Shown: positions 1 to 10,356, counted from the first letter of the stretch. The stretch is DNA of 64,000 nt from Rhodocyclales bacterium (GCA_026399435.1 JAPLQX010000031.1:1-64000), one strand, 5' to 3'. Numbers and translations are program-made. The notes: generated by a model from the letters alone, not told the origin.

Positions 1-1055
1 CGGCGCTGCTGCTGCTCGGTTGGGCGTGGAATCCGAATTCGGGTTTTTCGGGAATTGGCGGTCTGTTTTCGCGCTACTGGATGTCGATCGGCCTGCCGGT
101 AGAGCAATGGCTGCAGTCGCTGTCCAATCTGGCGCTACAGGAAGAAGACCCTCAGGCTTTTCTGGAACAGGCGTGCGCGAGAATGGGGCAGCGTCTGCCT
201 TGGGTTACGGGAGGCGAATGGATCGCAGGCGGAAGCAGCGGACGTTTCGGCGTGACCAGTGAGCGCCGCTGGGAGTTCAGCCATGGCGGCATGGTTCTCG
301 TTCTCTACACCCTGCAATCGCTGTCGCCGACGCTGCTGTGGCACCTCAACCTGCTGGCGCAATTTCTTGCGCAGCTTTATGCCGACAAGCGGCGCGCACT
401 GGCCTTGAAGCAGTTGTCCTACATGCAGGCCATTCACGAGACCGGAGCGCGGCTCACGCATGACGTGAAGAACCTGCTGCAGTCGCTGAATGCGCTTTGT
501 TCGGCGGGCATCGAACCGGGTGCCGAGTCCTCGCTGGAGTATCGATCGCTGTTGCGGCGCCAGTTGCCGGCAATCACCGAGCGGCTTGCCGAGACCCTGG
601 CAAAACTCAGCGTACCGCAGAGCATCTCGTCTGCGCGCCGGGTTAGCGCTGCCGAGTGGTGGCGTGATCTTCGCCAGCGAATGGCGACCCTGGACTGGAT
701 AGATTTCAAGGCGGCTGCATCGATTGCCGGAGAGCTCCCGGCAGAAGTGTTTTCCGGTGTCGCCGACAACCTGATTCGCAATGCCGCCGAAAAGCACTTG
801 CGGGAGCCGGAACTGCGTGTGCAGCTTGAACTGGTGCGCAACGATTCCGGGTTTGAACTGATCGTCTGTGACAATGGCTCTGCCATGGCGGCAGACATTG
901 TGTCGCGGCTGTTTGTCGGTCCCGTGGCTTCAGATACCGGCTACGGGATCGGGCTCTATCACGCGGCGCGCTATGCACAAGCTGCCGGCTACCGGCTGGA
1001 ACTCGCCGAGAATCGCACAGGCCGGGTCTGCTTCCGGCTGGCGCTGGCGACCTAG
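1..1055 (+). CDS. Sensor histidine kinase, 5' end outside the window
   Basis: C-terminal part of a membrane-linked two-component sensor kinase. The frame is open from base 3, before the first internal Met at 81, and begins with a hydrophobic run (ALLLLGWAW), so the true start and the membrane domain lie upstream. Counting from the Met at 81, a GAF-like/linker region is followed by an H-box with the probable phospho-acceptor His127 (THDVKN). An N-box (DNLIRNAAEKH, about 229-239) and G-boxes (DNGSA at 264; GYGIGLYHAARYA from 287) form the HATPase_c domain. It ends 86 bp before the convergent adenylate cyclase gene. The partner response regulator is not visible and is probably upstream. The family is certain; the signal sensed is unknown. 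Confidence 0.85.
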   Translation, partial: ALLLLGWAWNPNSGFSGIGGLFSRYWMSIGLPVEQWLQSLSNLALQEEDPQAFLEQACARMGQRLPWVTGGEWIAGGSSGRFGVTSERRWEFSHGGMVLVLYTLQSLSPTLLWHLNLLAQFLAQLYADKRRALALKQLSYMQAIHETGARLTHDVKNLLQSLNALCSAGIEPGAESSLEYRSLLRRQLPAITERLAETLAKLSVPQSISSARRVSAAEWWRDLRQRMATLDWIDFKAAASIAGELPAEVFSGVADNLIRNAAEKHLREPELRVQLELVRNDSGFELIVCDNGSAMAADIVSRLFVGPVASDTGYGIGLYHAARYAQAAGYRLELAENRTGRVCFRLALAT

Positions 1056-1141
1056 TTCCGGTTCGCATTAGAACCGATACTTTGTCGACTGCGCCTTGCC
1101 GTGCTACAGCACTGTCTTCGGCTTGTCTTCGCGTCTCGCTT

Positions 1142-2461
1142 CTACTGCGAACCGGAATAATCGTCTTCGCTGCCGGCCGCGCCCTTGCGTCCGATCAGGC
1201 GATACACCGTCATGTTGCCCTTGCCCTTGAGGTAGATGGTTTGCGGTTCGTGAAAATCGAAGTTCGCCGCCAGGCGGTGGTAAGTCGTGGTGTCGCACTG
1301 GATCATGCCGGGCACGCCTTCCGAAGTGATCCGGCTGGCGATGTTTACCGTGTCGCCCCATAGGTCGTAGATGAATTTTTTCTTCCCCAGCACGCCGGCG
1401 ACAATCGGGCCGGTGCCGATGCCGATGCGAATCTCGAGCTGTGATGCATTGACGGAAAAATCGCGCCGCAGCATATCGCGCATCGCCACGGACATGTCGG
1501 CGATTGCAGCCGAATAATCGCCGGCATCTTCATTCAGTCCGCCGGCTACCATATAGGCATCGCCGATGGTCTTGATCTTTTCCAGCCCGAACTGTTCTGC
1601 GAGTTCGTCGAAGGCGGAAAATATCCGGTTCAACATGGAGAACACCTGTGACGGCGACATGTTGGCCGCCACCTGCGTGAAATTCACGATGTCGGCAAAC
1701 ATCACCGTGACGTCGGCAAAACCGTCGGCGATCGTCTTGCTGGAGTTCTTCAGTCGTTCCGCAATGGGGCCGGGAAGGATGTTGAGCAGCAGTTTTTCGG
1801 AGCGCTCCTGCTCGATCTTGATCAGTTGGTGGGCTTCTTCGAGGCTTTCCTGGATCTTGCGCTTTTCTTCTATCGAAAGGCGCAACAGCAGGTAGATGAT
1901 GGTCGCCACCGAGATGAAGTTGAGCGCAAAAAAGACCACCGTGGTCCGTATCGGCACGTTGGACTTCTGCCCGAGCAGCGAGTCGGCAAGAAAGTAATCA
2001 ACGGCCCCGGACAAGGCAGTCAGCGCAACCCACGCAATGAACCAGGCAATCGACTGCCCCACGCCGATGCACAGGATGGCACCGATGGGGGCGAGCAGGC
2101 CCCACAGCACCACGCCGCTGGTGGAAATGATGGTGCCGCCGGCCCACTGCGCGACGAAGGGCAGGAACAGGAACAGTCCCAGTTGGCTGACGCGGAAAAA
2201 ATCGAAATTCCGCGACTGGATGTAGAAGACCATATTCCCCACCAGCAGCAGCTGGAAGGTAAAGGGTATGGTGGTCGAGAATTGGGGGCCGAGAATGGAG
2301 TAGATGCCAACCCACAGCATGATCCCCACGCTTGCAAGTCCGGTGGCAAGCATCAGCAGCGACTTGTTCAGTCGCAGTTCCTCGCCGTCGTCGGGCTCGA
2401 TGCCGGCGTTGTGCAGCCTTTCCAGAAAGCGCTGCGACACCTTTGATTCGCGGGAGTTCAT
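1142..2461 (-). CDS. Membrane-bound class III adenylate cyclase
   Basis: Makes cAMP from ATP. The 439-aa protein has about six hydrophobic segments between residues 33 and 195, a short coiled-coil linker (about 197-225) and a class III cyclase domain (about 247-420). Visible catalytic residues are the metal-binding Asp257 (FADIVNFT) and Asp301 (KTIGDAYM), the adenine-specifying Lys297 and Asp366 (IYDLWGD), and the transition-state Asn373 and Arg377 (TVNIASR). The Lys/Asp pair argues for ATP rather than GTP. It is convergent with the upstream kinase gene and monocistronic. Two genes in the window with cyclic-nucleotide-binding domains (6529-7842 and 58530-59060) are possible downstream readers. 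The membrane part is not a recognised sensor fold to me. Confidence 0.9.
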   Translation of the reverse strand: MNSRESKVSQRFLERLHNAGIEPDDGEELRLNKSLLMLATGLASVGIMLWVGIYSILGPQFSTTIPFTFQLLLVGNMVFYIQSRNFDFFRVSQLGLFLFLPFVAQWAGGTIISTSGVVLWGLLAPIGAILCIGVGQSIAWFIAWVALTALSGAVDYFLADSLLGQKSNVPIRTTVVFFALNFISVATIIYLLLRLSIEEKRKIQESLEEAHQLIKIEQERSEKLLLNILPGPIAERLKNSSKTIADGFADVTVMFADIVNFTQVAANMSPSQVFSMLNRIFSAFDELAEQFGLEKIKTIGDAYMVAGGLNEDAGDYSAAIADMSVAMRDMLRRDFSVNASQLEIRIGIGTGPIVAGVLGKKKFIYDLWGDTVNIASRITSEGVPGMIQCDTTTYHRLAANFDFHEPQTIYLKGKGNMTVYRLIGRKGAAGSEDDYSGSQ

Positions 2462-2613
2462 GAAACGGCTTCGGGCGGCAGGTCAGGCGGCCAATTAGTT
2501 CGCATACTTGAAGTGTCGCGGAATCGACAGGAATGGTCAAGAATGATCGTGGGCGGCCCGCCAATCGGGCAACTCCTTGCTCCCCAACGCAAATTGGTGT
2601 TGAATGCCCGCCC

Positions 2614-2997
2614 ATGGCTGAGGCAAAGAAATACGAAATAGCGGTCGCGGTGGCGACCCATTATGTTACGGAGCAATCCGATCCGGCGATCGATCGCCAT
2701 GTCTTCGCCTATACCGTCACCATCAGCAACACCGGCAACGTGCCTGCACAGCTGATATCCAGGCACTGGATCATTACCGACGCCGGAGGCCATGTGCAGG
2801 AAGTGAGAGGTCTGGGGGTCGTCGGCCACCAGCCTCTGCTGGCGCCCGGGCAGAGTTTTGAATACACCAGCGGCTGTCAGCTTGCCACGGCGGTGGGCAC
2901 CATGAAAGGCAGTTACCAGATGACGGCCGAGGATGGCGTGCAGTTCGAGGCCCCGATCGCGGAATTTGTGCTCTCGATGCCGCGCGTGCTGCATTGA
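2614..2997 (+). CDS. apaG: ApaG protein (Co2+/Mg2+ efflux-associated, ApaG domain)
   Basis: 127-aa protein made almost entirely of an ApaG/FN3-like beta-sandwich. The family pattern is clear: VFAYTVTISNTG, LISRHWIITD, then VRGLGVVGHQPLLAPGQSF and the GTMKGSYQM signature. The start was set at the ATG at 2614, which gives the usual family length of about 125-127 aa; an in-frame start 81 bp upstream would add a low-complexity tail. The stop overlaps the TTG start of the next gene (TTGA), so the two are probably translated together. The exact biochemical role of ApaG is unsettled in the literature. Confidence 0.92.
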   Translation: MAEAKKYEIAVAVATHYVTEQSDPAIDRHVFAYTVTISNTGNVPAQLISRHWIITDAGGHVQEVRGLGVVGHQPLLAPGQSFEYTSGCQLATAVGTMKGSYQMTAEDGVQFEAPIAEFVLSMPRVLH

Positions 2998-3593
2998 GCC
3001 TCAAGCACAGCTACACGCTGGTCGCACCGTTCTACGATGCATTCCTGACGGCTGCCACGCGCGGTGCGCGCAAGCGCAGCCTGGTGGCACTTGCCGATGG
3101 TCCGCCACGCGACGTGTTGCTGCTGGGGGTGGGCACCGGGCTCGATCTGCCGCATCTGCCGGCGCAGCATCGCTATGTCGGCCTCGATCTCACGGCCGCC
3201 ATGCTCAAGCGCGCCCGCCCGCGTGTCGCCGGCCTGCACTTCACGCCCCTGCGTGGCGACGTCCAGCGTCTGCCGTTTCACGATGCCAGCTTCGACGTGG
3301 CGGTGCTGCACCTGATCCTCGCCGTGGTACCAGCGCCGACTCTTTGCCTGGCCGAGGCGGTGCGCGTATTGAAGCCCGGCGGACAGCTTCTGGTATTCGA
3401 CAAGTTTCTGCGGCGTGGTGAAGCCGGCTGGAAGCGCGTCCTCAATCCGCTGACACGTCACGTCGCGACACGCCTGGATGTGGTTTTCGAAGATGTGCTG
3501 GATGCTGTCGGCGGGCTCACGGTGACGGCCAACGACGCGGCTCTGGCCTCGGGGTGGTTTCGCCTGATCCGTTTGACGAAGTCTACTTTTTGA
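2994..3593 (+). CDS. Class I SAM-dependent methyltransferase
   Basis: 199-aa methyltransferase. Motif I is LLGVGTGLDLPHL (about residues 43-55), followed by an acidic strand-2 end (YVGLDLT), motif II/III (LRGDVQRLPF, FDVAVLHLIL) and the post-III LKPGGQLLVFDKF signature of the Methyltransf_11/UbiE-like group. It begins with a TTG overlapping the apaG stop codon, so it is probably translationally coupled to apaG. Its 3' end overlaps that of the convergent msrQ by 11 bp. The substrate cannot be told from the sequence. Confidence 0.85.
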   Translation: MSLKHSYTLVAPFYDAFLTAATRGARKRSLVALADGPPRDVLLLGVGTGLDLPHLPAQHRYVGLDLTAAMLKRARPRVAGLHFTPLRGDVQRLPFHDASFDVAVLHLILAVVPAPTLCLAEAVRVLKPGGQLLVFDKFLRRGEAGWKRVLNPLTRHVATRLDVVFEDVLDAVGGLTVTANDAALASGWFRLIRLTKSTF

Positions 3594-4229
3594 CGGCGAT
3601 CGAAATGATGCGCCCGCGCGGTTTGGGCAAATAGGCCCCGGCAAGTTGCCGGTTGCGCTCCTGCAGTCGCCACCAGACCCGGAGGCCGAGCAGGACGCCC
3701 ACCATGAGGGCATAGACCAGAGGCTTGCTGAGGTCGGCCTTGACCATCCACGAGTAGTGCAGCACGGCCAGGAGGCCGATCAGGTAGACGCTGCGATGCA
3801 GTTCCTGCCAGCGGCGGCCGCCGAGCTTGCGGATGGCGAAGGCATTCGAGGTCGCCGCCAGCGGCACCAGTAGGGCGAAGGTGATCATGCCGACGGTGAT
3901 GAAGGGGCGCTTCAGGATGTCCTTGGCGATCGCCGGCCAGTCGAAGAACTGGTCGAACCACAGATACGTGGTCAGATGCAAGGTCGCGTAGAAGAATACG
4001 AACAGCCCCAGCATGCGGCGCAGGCGGCCGAGCCAGGCCCATCCGGAGTATTTGCGCAACGGCGTCACCGTCAGTGTGATCAGGAGAAAATTCAGCGCCC
4101 AAGTGCCCAGGCCGCGCGTCACGGCCTCGATCGGGTTGGCGCCCAGCGTGTCGGCCTGCACGCCCCAGGCGTACCAAGCCAGCGGTGCGAGGCAGACGAT
4201 AAAGAGCGGCGGCTTGATGAAGCTTGGAT

Positions 4230-4233
<4 letters not shown>
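3583..4233 (-). CDS. msrQ: MsrQ, haem-binding membrane subunit of the MsrPQ methionine sulfoxide reductase
   Basis: 216-aa integral membrane b-type cytochrome that passes quinone electrons to periplasmic MsrP. About six transmembrane segments form a ferric-reductase-like core. Conserved histidines sit in [20 protein letters not shown] and AVLHYSW, consistent with haem ligation. The start is a TTG whose last bases overlap the msrP stop (TTGA), preceded by TGAGGAAA; this gives the usual family length of about 200-215 aa. A much longer open frame continues upstream but runs through msrP in another frame. Confidence 0.92.
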
Positions 4234-5153
<920 letters not shown>

Positions 5154-5221
5154 GATGGCTCTCGATCTCGGACAAGTGTACTGCTTTGACGCGCAAGCTC
5201 TGCGAACCTTACAGCGGTCAC

Positions 5222-5251
5222 TTGACCGACAGGGCGTCGCACAGCTAGAAT
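5222..5251 (+). promoter_or_regulatory. Sigma-70 promoter of grxD
   Basis: TTGACC (5222-5227) and TAGAAT (5246-5251) are separated by 18 bp, 39 bp before the grxD ATG. This is the best promoter-like pair in the intergenic region. An IscR-like site overlaps its -10 element and the expected start of transcription. Confidence 0.6.
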
Positions 5252-5274
5252 AACTGACTTATTTACTCAACTAT
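5250..5274 (+). promoter_or_regulatory. Possible IscR type-1-like operator upstream of grxD
   Basis: A 25-bp stretch has the layout ATA-n3-GACT-n7-TC-n3-TAT of the enterobacterial type-1 IscR site. By eye it agrees at 22 of 25 (partly degenerate) positions of the consensus as I remember it. It covers the predicted transcription start, a position that would repress. The downstream gene encodes an Fe-S-related glutaredoxin, which makes the assignment plausible. Unproven. Confidence 0.4.
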
Positions 5275-5289
5275 TTAGCAGGTCATCCC

Positions 5290-5613
5290 ATGGACATCAA
5301 GCAGAAAATTCACGATACCGTTACCGGCAACCCGGTGGTGCTCTACATGAAGGGTACGCCGCAGATGCCGCAGTGCGGCTTTTCCGCGCGTGCAATCCAG
5401 ATTCTGCAGGCATGCGGCGTCAAGAATCTTGTTACGGTAGATGTGTTGACCGATCCGGACGTCCGCCAAGGCGTCAAGGACTACGCCAACTGGCCTACCG
5501 TGCCGCAACTCTATATAAGCGGCGAGTTCGTCGGCGGCAGCGACATCATGACCGAGATGTATCAGTCGGGTGAGCTGCAGAAGCAGCTGGACCCGATCGT
5601 CAACGCTTCCTGA
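5290..5613 (+). CDS. grxD: Monothiol CGFS glutaredoxin (Grx4/GrxD family)
   Basis: 107-aa class II glutaredoxin involved in Fe-S cluster carriage. The active-site Cys29 lies in CGFS (29-32), preceded by KGTPQMPQ and followed by the TVPQLYISGEFVGGSDI substrate/glutathione-binding region. The length matches the single-domain family. It is monocistronic, with a sigma-70-type promoter and a possible IscR site directly upstream. Its stop is 2 bp from the end of the convergent fructosamine-kinase-family gene. Confidence 0.95.
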   Translation: MDIKQKIHDTVTGNPVVLYMKGTPQMPQCGFSARAIQILQACGVKNLVTVDVLTDPDVRQGVKDYANWPTVPQLYISGEFVGGSDIMTEMYQSGELQKQLDPIVNAS

Positions 5614-5614
5614 T

Positions 5615-6532
5615 TTACCGTTTCAGTGCTCTCAGCAGTCCTTCGATCATGCGTTGCGCCTGTCCAAGATAGGCGCTGCCGAACAGGTTGAAGTGATTGA
5701 GGATGTGGTAGAGGTTGTACAGCGGCTTGCGCGCCTCAAAGCCTGAGTCGAGCGGCCACGCGGCCCGGTAGGCGGCAAAAAAACTGGTAGGAAAGCCGCC
5801 GAATAGTTCCGCCATGGCGATGTCGGCTTCGCGGTCGCCGTAGTAGCAGGCTGGATCGAAGATCACCGGCGTGCCGTCACGGGTTTGTGCGACATTGCCC
5901 GACCACAGATCGCCGTGCAGCAGGCTTGGTGCCGGCTGGTAGTCGATGAAGAGGCCGCCGATGCGTTCGATGATGGCGTGGCTTTTCGCCACCAGCGATT
6001 TGTCCATGCCGTTTTGCAGGGCGAACTGCAGTTGCGGGCGCAAGCGGCGCTCGCCGAAGAAATGCGGCCAGCCCGGATGCGGCGCATTGGATTGTGGCGT
6101 TGCGCCGATGAAATTGTCCTCGTGCCAACCGAACGAGTTTCCGGTCACACGATGCAGTTGTGCCAGCGAACCGCCCAGCCGGGCGCCGCCTGCCCGATCC
6201 AGCGTTGCCAGATCGAGATACTCAAGCACCAGAAAGGCTCGGCTTTCGGTTTGGCCCAGGGTGACGAACGTCGGCGTTCTCACTACGCCGGTGGCTGCGA
6301 GCGCTTGCAGTCCCTGCGCTTCCGCAGCAAACATTGGTGCGGCGCCAAGCGTGTTGGCCTTTACGAAATAGTGGCGGCTGCCGTCGTCAATGTGCCAGGC
6401 GCGATGAATCGAGCCGCCGCTGACACGGCTGGCCGAATGGGGACTGAAAGGGGTTCCGGTGCGCCCGGCAATCGCCGTCGCAATGGAGTCGAATTCGGCG
6501 CTAGATTCGGGCGTCAAAGCGTCCGACGTCAA
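5615..6532 (-). CDS. Fructosamine kinase family protein
   Basis: 305-aa protein of the fructosamine-3-kinase/APH fold, which phosphorylates ketosamines as a step in protein deglycation. Key residues are the catalytic loop LLHGDLWSGN (Asp208) and the metal-binding DPACYYGDREADIAM segment (Asp226 onward). An N-terminal lobe carries SGGSIHRAW and the probable ATP-binding Lys in HYFVKAN. The start ATG overlaps the stop of the upstream kinase gene (ATGA), so the two form an operon. The natural substrate in this organism is not known. Confidence 0.88.
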   Translation of the reverse strand: MTSDALTPESSAEFDSIATAIAGRTGTPFSPHSASRVSGGSIHRAWHIDDGSRHYFVKANTLGAAPMFAAEAQGLQALAATGVVRTPTFVTLGQTESRAFLVLEYLDLATLDRAGGARLGGSLAQLHRVTGNSFGWHEDNFIGATPQSNAPHPGWPHFFGERRLRPQLQFALQNGMDKSLVAKSHAIIERIGGLFIDYQPAPSLLHGDLWSGNVAQTRDGTPVIFDPACYYGDREADIAMAELFGGFPTSFFAAYRAAWPLDSGFEARKPLYNLYHILNHFNLFGSAYLGQAQRMIEGLLRALKR

Positions 6533-7842
6533 AGCGATGCCAGGCGGGCATTGGCATCAGCCAGGCGACCGGCGACGACGTCAAGAAAGCCCTGATAGAA
6601 ATGCATCCGGCAGACGTCCGAGGCGTGTTGCAGGGCCTGCGCCGAAATGGTGACGACGCGCGTGGCGGTCTGTGCCACCACGTCGGCGCCGCGGGTGTGT
6701 TCGCCGCGGCGGATGATGGCCATTTCGCCAAAGCATTCGCCGGCTGCCAGCGTTCCCAGCGAATGGCCGCTTTTCGACACTGTCAGTTCCCCGTCGAGCA
6801 CGAACGCAAAAAAATCGCCACGTTCGCCATCCCGCATGATCACGGTGCCGGTCGCAACTTCGTCCCAGCGCGAGAAGCGCACCACTTCCCATAGGTGGAC
6901 ATCGGAAAACTCGTTGAAGAAATGCAGTGCGCGCAGGGCTTCGAATTTCTCGCTGTCCGGAAATGCCTGGCGTTGAGCCAGGAGTTGCTTGTTGCGGAAG
7001 GATTGGGCGAGATCGTGGGAAAACTCTTCCCAGCTCTGGTAGCGCGCCTCGATTTCCTTCTGCATGGCGCGGGCGACCACGGCATCCAGACTCGTCGGCA
7101 TGTCGGCGCGGAAGGTCGAAGGCGGAGGCGGATCGGTATTGCAGATCTGATAGATCATGCCGTAGTTGGATGTCGACTGGAACGGCAGCCGCCCGGTGAG
7201 CAACTGGTACATCACCACGCCCAGGGAGTAGATGTCGGTCTGGTGGTTGAGCGCCATGTCGCGCACCTGCTGGGGCGACATATAGGCCGGTGAGCCGACA
7301 CCCGATACCTGGGTGCGCGTCTGTTCGGAACTGGTCAGCATGGCCGCGCCAAAGTCGGAGATCTTGATGTCGCCGCTGGCCCGCTCGACGCTGTCGCCCG
7401 CGTTGACCAGCAGGATGTTCGCCGGCTTGATGTCGCGATGGGTAATGCCGGCGCGAAATGCATAGTCGAGTGCGCGGGTGCACTTGAAGATCATCTCCAC
7501 CAGGCGATCGACCGGCAGCAGTGCGCTGGGGGTGCAGAAGGGTTCGAGGGTGCCGCCCCTGACATATTCCATGACGACGTAGCTCTGCTCTTCGTCCACC
7601 ACGGCGTCGAAAATCTGCACGATGTGCGGATGCATGAGCTTTCCGGCCAGCGAAGCCTCGGTCATCAGCAGATTGCGGTAGAGCCGGCCGCGTTCCTTGT
7701 CGCGCAGCACCTCGGGAAAGATTGCCTTGACCGCGACTTCGCGCTCGGCAAAAGGATCGAAGGCGAGGTAGACGATGGAGGTGGCTCCCTCCCCGAGCTT
7801 CTTGCGAATCTCGTACTTGCCGATGCGCTCGGGAATGGCCAT
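6529..7842 (-). CDS. Ser/Thr protein kinase with C-terminal cyclic-nucleotide-binding domain
   Basis: 437-aa soluble fusion protein. Residues about 8-270 are a eukaryotic-type kinase: glycine loop GEGATSIVY, VAVK Lys39, catalytic THRDIKPAN with Asp137 and Asn142, DFG at 163-165, and SPAYMSP before the APE-equivalent helix. Residues about 290-420 are a cNMP/CAP_ED domain with the phosphate-binding FGEMAI...TRGADV segment. Unlike canonical cAMP sites, the Arg is followed by Gly rather than Ala. The architecture suggests a kinase gated by cyclic nucleotide or by the degenerate domain. It is first in an operon with the fructosamine-kinase-family gene. Targets are unknown. Confidence 0.93.
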   Translation of the reverse strand: MAIPERIGKYEIRKKLGEGATSIVYLAFDPFAEREVAVKAIFPEVLRDKERGRLYRNLLMTEASLAGKLMHPHIVQIFDAVVDEEQSYVVMEYVRGGTLEPFCTPSALLPVDRLVEMIFKCTRALDYAFRAGITHRDIKPANILLVNAGDSVERASGDIKISDFGAAMLTSSEQTRTQVSGVGSPAYMSPQQVRDMALNHQTDIYSLGVVMYQLLTGRLPFQSTSNYGMIYQICNTDPPPPSTFRADMPTSLDAVVARAMQKEIEARYQSWEEFSHDLAQSFRNKQLLAQRQAFPDSEKFEALRALHFFNEFSDVHLWEVVRFSRWDEVATGTVIMRDGERGDFFAFVLDGELTVSKSGHSLGTLAAGECFGEMAIIRRGEHTRGADVVAQTATRVVTISAQALQHASDVCRMHFYQGFLDVVAGRLADANARLASL

Positions 7843-7852
7843 CGATCAGTGA

Positions 7853-9256
7853 TCAGAGCCGCGCGCGGGATCGTGCAATGGCAGCCCGCACCTGTGCCGG
7901 TGCGGTGCCGCCGAAGTGATCGCGGGCCGCCAGCGAACCGGCCACGGTCAACACGGCGAATGCGTCGTCGGCAATCAGCGGAGAAAACGAGCGCAGTTCG
8001 TCGAGCGTCAGGTCCGGCAGGTCGCAGCCACGCGCCTCGCAGGTGCGCACGGCGCGGGCCACCGCTTCATGCGCATCGCGGAAGGGCAGGCCCTTCTTCA
8101 CCAGATAGTCGGCAAGATCCGTCGCGGTGGCGTAGCCCTGACGCAATGCCGCGGCCATTGCCTCCGGTATGACGCGAATGCCCGGGACCAGGTCGGCAAA
8201 GATGCGCAAGGTATCGATCAGCGTGTCGGCCGTGTCGAACAAGGGCTCCTTGTCCTCCTGGTTGTCCTTGTTGTAGGCCAGCGGCTGGCCCTTCATCAAG
8301 GTCAGCAGGCCCATCAGATGCCCGAAGACACGGCCGGTCTTGCCGCGCGCAAGCTCCGGCACGTCCGGGTTTTTCTTCTGCGGCATGATCGACGAGCCAG
8401 TGCAGAAGCGGTCGGCAAGATCGATGAAGCCGACGCGGGGGCTCATCCACAGGATCAGTTCTTCCGAGAAACGCGAGACGTGGGTCATCACCAGTGACGC
8501 GGCCGCACAGAACTCGATGGCGAAGTCGCGATCGGAAACGGCATCCAGCGAATTCTCGCAGACGGACTCGAAGCCAAGTTCCCGCGCCACGGCCTCGCGG
8601 TCGATGGGGAATGTGGTACCGGCGAGTGCAGCGGCGCCCAGCGGCAGGCGATTGACGCGACGGCGGCAGTCGGCGAAGCGCTCGCGGTCGCGGCGCAGCA
8701 TCTCGAAATAGGCCAGTAGATGGTGACCGAAGGTCACCGGCTGGGCCACCTGCAAATGCGTGAAGCCGGGCAGCGGCGTGTCGACGTGGGCTTCCGCCTT
8801 GTCCAGCAGCGCCTGCTGGAAATTGCGCAGCAGGCCGTCGATGTCGTCGATGGTGTCGCGCAGCCAGAGCCGGATGTCGGTGGCCACCTGGTCGTTGCGC
8901 GAGCGACCGGTGTGCAGCCGCTTTCCGGCGTCACCGACCAGGGTCGTTAGACGCTTTTCGATGTTGAGATGCACGTCCTCGTCGTCGAGATTCCAGTTGA
9001 AACTGCCGGCTTCGATCTCCGTGCCGATCGCCGCCATGCCCTGCTCGATGGCTGCCAGGTCGGCGGCGGCGATGATGCCTTGCCGGCTCAGCATTCGCGC
9101 ATGCGCCAGGGACGCCCGGATGTCCTGCCGCCACATGCGGCGATCAAAGAACACCGAAGCGGTGTAACGTTTGACCAAGTCGGAAACGGGCTCGGAAAAG
9201 CGGCCGGACCACGCTGTCTGGGTTGATGGAGACGCCGGTAGTTTTGGTTCTGTCAT
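7853..9256 (-). CDS. argH: Argininosuccinate lyase
   Basis: 467-aa enzyme of the fumarase/aspartase superfamily that splits argininosuccinate into arginine and fumarate, the last step of arginine synthesis. The superfamily signature [12 protein letters not shown] carries the catalytic serine; upstream motifs [12 protein letters not shown] and [17 protein letters not shown] (catalytic His) are intact. The length is normal. The end lies 10 bp upstream of the kinase gene on the same strand, so read-through is possible. It is divergent from the LytS-type kinase across 68 bp. Confidence 0.97.
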   Translation of the reverse strand: MTEPKLPASPSTQTAWSGRFSEPVSDLVKRYTASVFFDRRMWRQDIRASLAHARMLSRQGIIAAADLAAIEQGMAAIGTEIEAGSFNWNLDDEDVHLNIEKRLTTLVGDAGKRLHTGRSRNDQVATDIRLWLRDTIDDIDGLLRNFQQALLDKAEAHVDTPLPGFTHLQVAQPVTFGHHLLAYFEMLRRDRERFADCRRRVNRLPLGAAALAGTTFPIDREAVARELGFESVCENSLDAVSDRDFAIEFCAAASLVMTHVSRFSEELILWMSPRVGFIDLADRFCTGSSIMPQKKNPDVPELARGKTGRVFGHLMGLLTLMKGQPLAYNKDNQEDKEPLFDTADTLIDTLRIFADLVPGIRVIPEAMAAALRQGYATATDLADYLVKKGLPFRDAHEAVARAVRTCEARGCDLPDLTLDELRSFSPLIADDAFAVLTVAGSLAARDHFGGTAPAQVRAAIARSRARL

Positions 9257-9324
9257 AATCGGGTTGCCATGTCAGCTGGCATTGCGTTCGGTAAAAACAC
9301 TGGAAAATCAAAGGTGACGGGCAA

Positions 9325-10356
9325 TTGAGCCAAGTACCAAGTATAAGGGAAAACCCTTCGCCGTCCGGCCTGCCGGACTTCGGCAGGCTTGGCATTTGGT
9401 GGCGCGTGCTGCTGGCCGTGAATTGCGGGGCCCTGCTGGGCACTCTGGCGGCAAATCGTGAGTGGCGCCTTTTTGTCGCTGAATTTGCTGAACTGGCGGC
9501 GCTGATCGAACCGGTGACGCTGGCCAGTCTCCTCCTGCTGAGCCTTGCGAGCGACTGGTTTGCGCGTCTGCCGAAGCGGCTCGGCGCCATGCTGGTGGTC
9601 CTCCTGGTGCTGCTGGTGACGGCCGCGGTGCGCAGCCTGTTTGCGGCGATGCATTTGATCGAGCCGGATGTGGCGGGATTCAGTCGGATTTCCCTGTGGG
9701 CGGTGATCGGCGTCGTGCTGCTGCTCGGGTGGTTCGATCTGAGCGGACGGACGCGGTCGCCCGCCCTGGCCGAGGCACGTTTGCTGGCGCTGACCGCGCG
9801 TATCCGGCCGCACTTCCTGTTCAATGCACTGAATGCCGTTCTCGGCGTGATGCGCTCTGATCCGCGTCGAGCCGAGACGGCACTCGAGGAACTGGCAGAC
9901 CTGTTTCGTGTGCTGATGCGGGAGAATGCCGATCTGGTTCCGCTATCGGAGGAAATCCAGGTGGCGCGGCAGTACATCAATCTCGAGCGCCTGCGACTGG
10001 GCGAGCGCATTCGCGTGACGTGGGACATGACGGCCTGCCCACCGGACCCCCTGGTGCCGCCTCTGATGTTGCAGCCCTTGCTGGAAAACGCCGTCTATCA
10101 TGGCATCGAGCCGGCGACGGACCCAGGCGAGATCATCATCCGTTTCGAACGCAAGAATTCCCGGCTGCGGATCGAGCTTTCCAATCCGACAGCCGCCGCC
10201 GACAAACATACGCATGGCAATCAGATGGCCCTGGCCAATATCCGCGAACGACTGATGTTGTTCTTCGATCTTGAGGCGACGATGACGACCCAGATCGACG
10301 CAGGCCGCTTTTGCGTTTCGATCGAGTTTCCCTATCGCCCGGTGACGGCCAGATGA
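9325..10356 (+). CDS. LytS/AlgZ-type sensor histidine kinase (His_kinase family)
   Basis: 343-aa membrane kinase. About four hydrophobic segments lie between residues 15 and 145, without an extracytoplasmic sensor domain. They are followed by the family H-box RIRPHFLFNALNAV with the phospho-acceptor His and the N-box LQPLLENAVYHGIEP. The start is a TTG preceded by AAAGGTGACGG. Its stop overlaps the ATG of the LytTR regulator (ATGA), so the two are a cognate pair. The nearest functional analogue is the AlgZ/AlgR pair, but the output is not evident here. Confidence 0.9.
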   Translation: MSQVPSIRENPSPSGLPDFGRLGIWWRVLLAVNCGALLGTLAANREWRLFVAEFAELAALIEPVTLASLLLLSLASDWFARLPKRLGAMLVVLLVLLVTAAVRSLFAAMHLIEPDVAGFSRISLWAVIGVVLLLGWFDLSGRTRSPALAEARLLALTARIRPHFLFNALNAVLGVMRSDPRRAETALEELADLFRVLMRENADLVPLSEEIQVARQYINLERLRLGERIRVTWDMTACPPDPLVPPLMLQPLLENAVYHGIEPATDPGEIIIRFERKNSRLRIELSNPTAAADKHTHGNQMALANIRERLMLFFDLEATMTTQIDAGRFCVSIEFPYRPVTAR

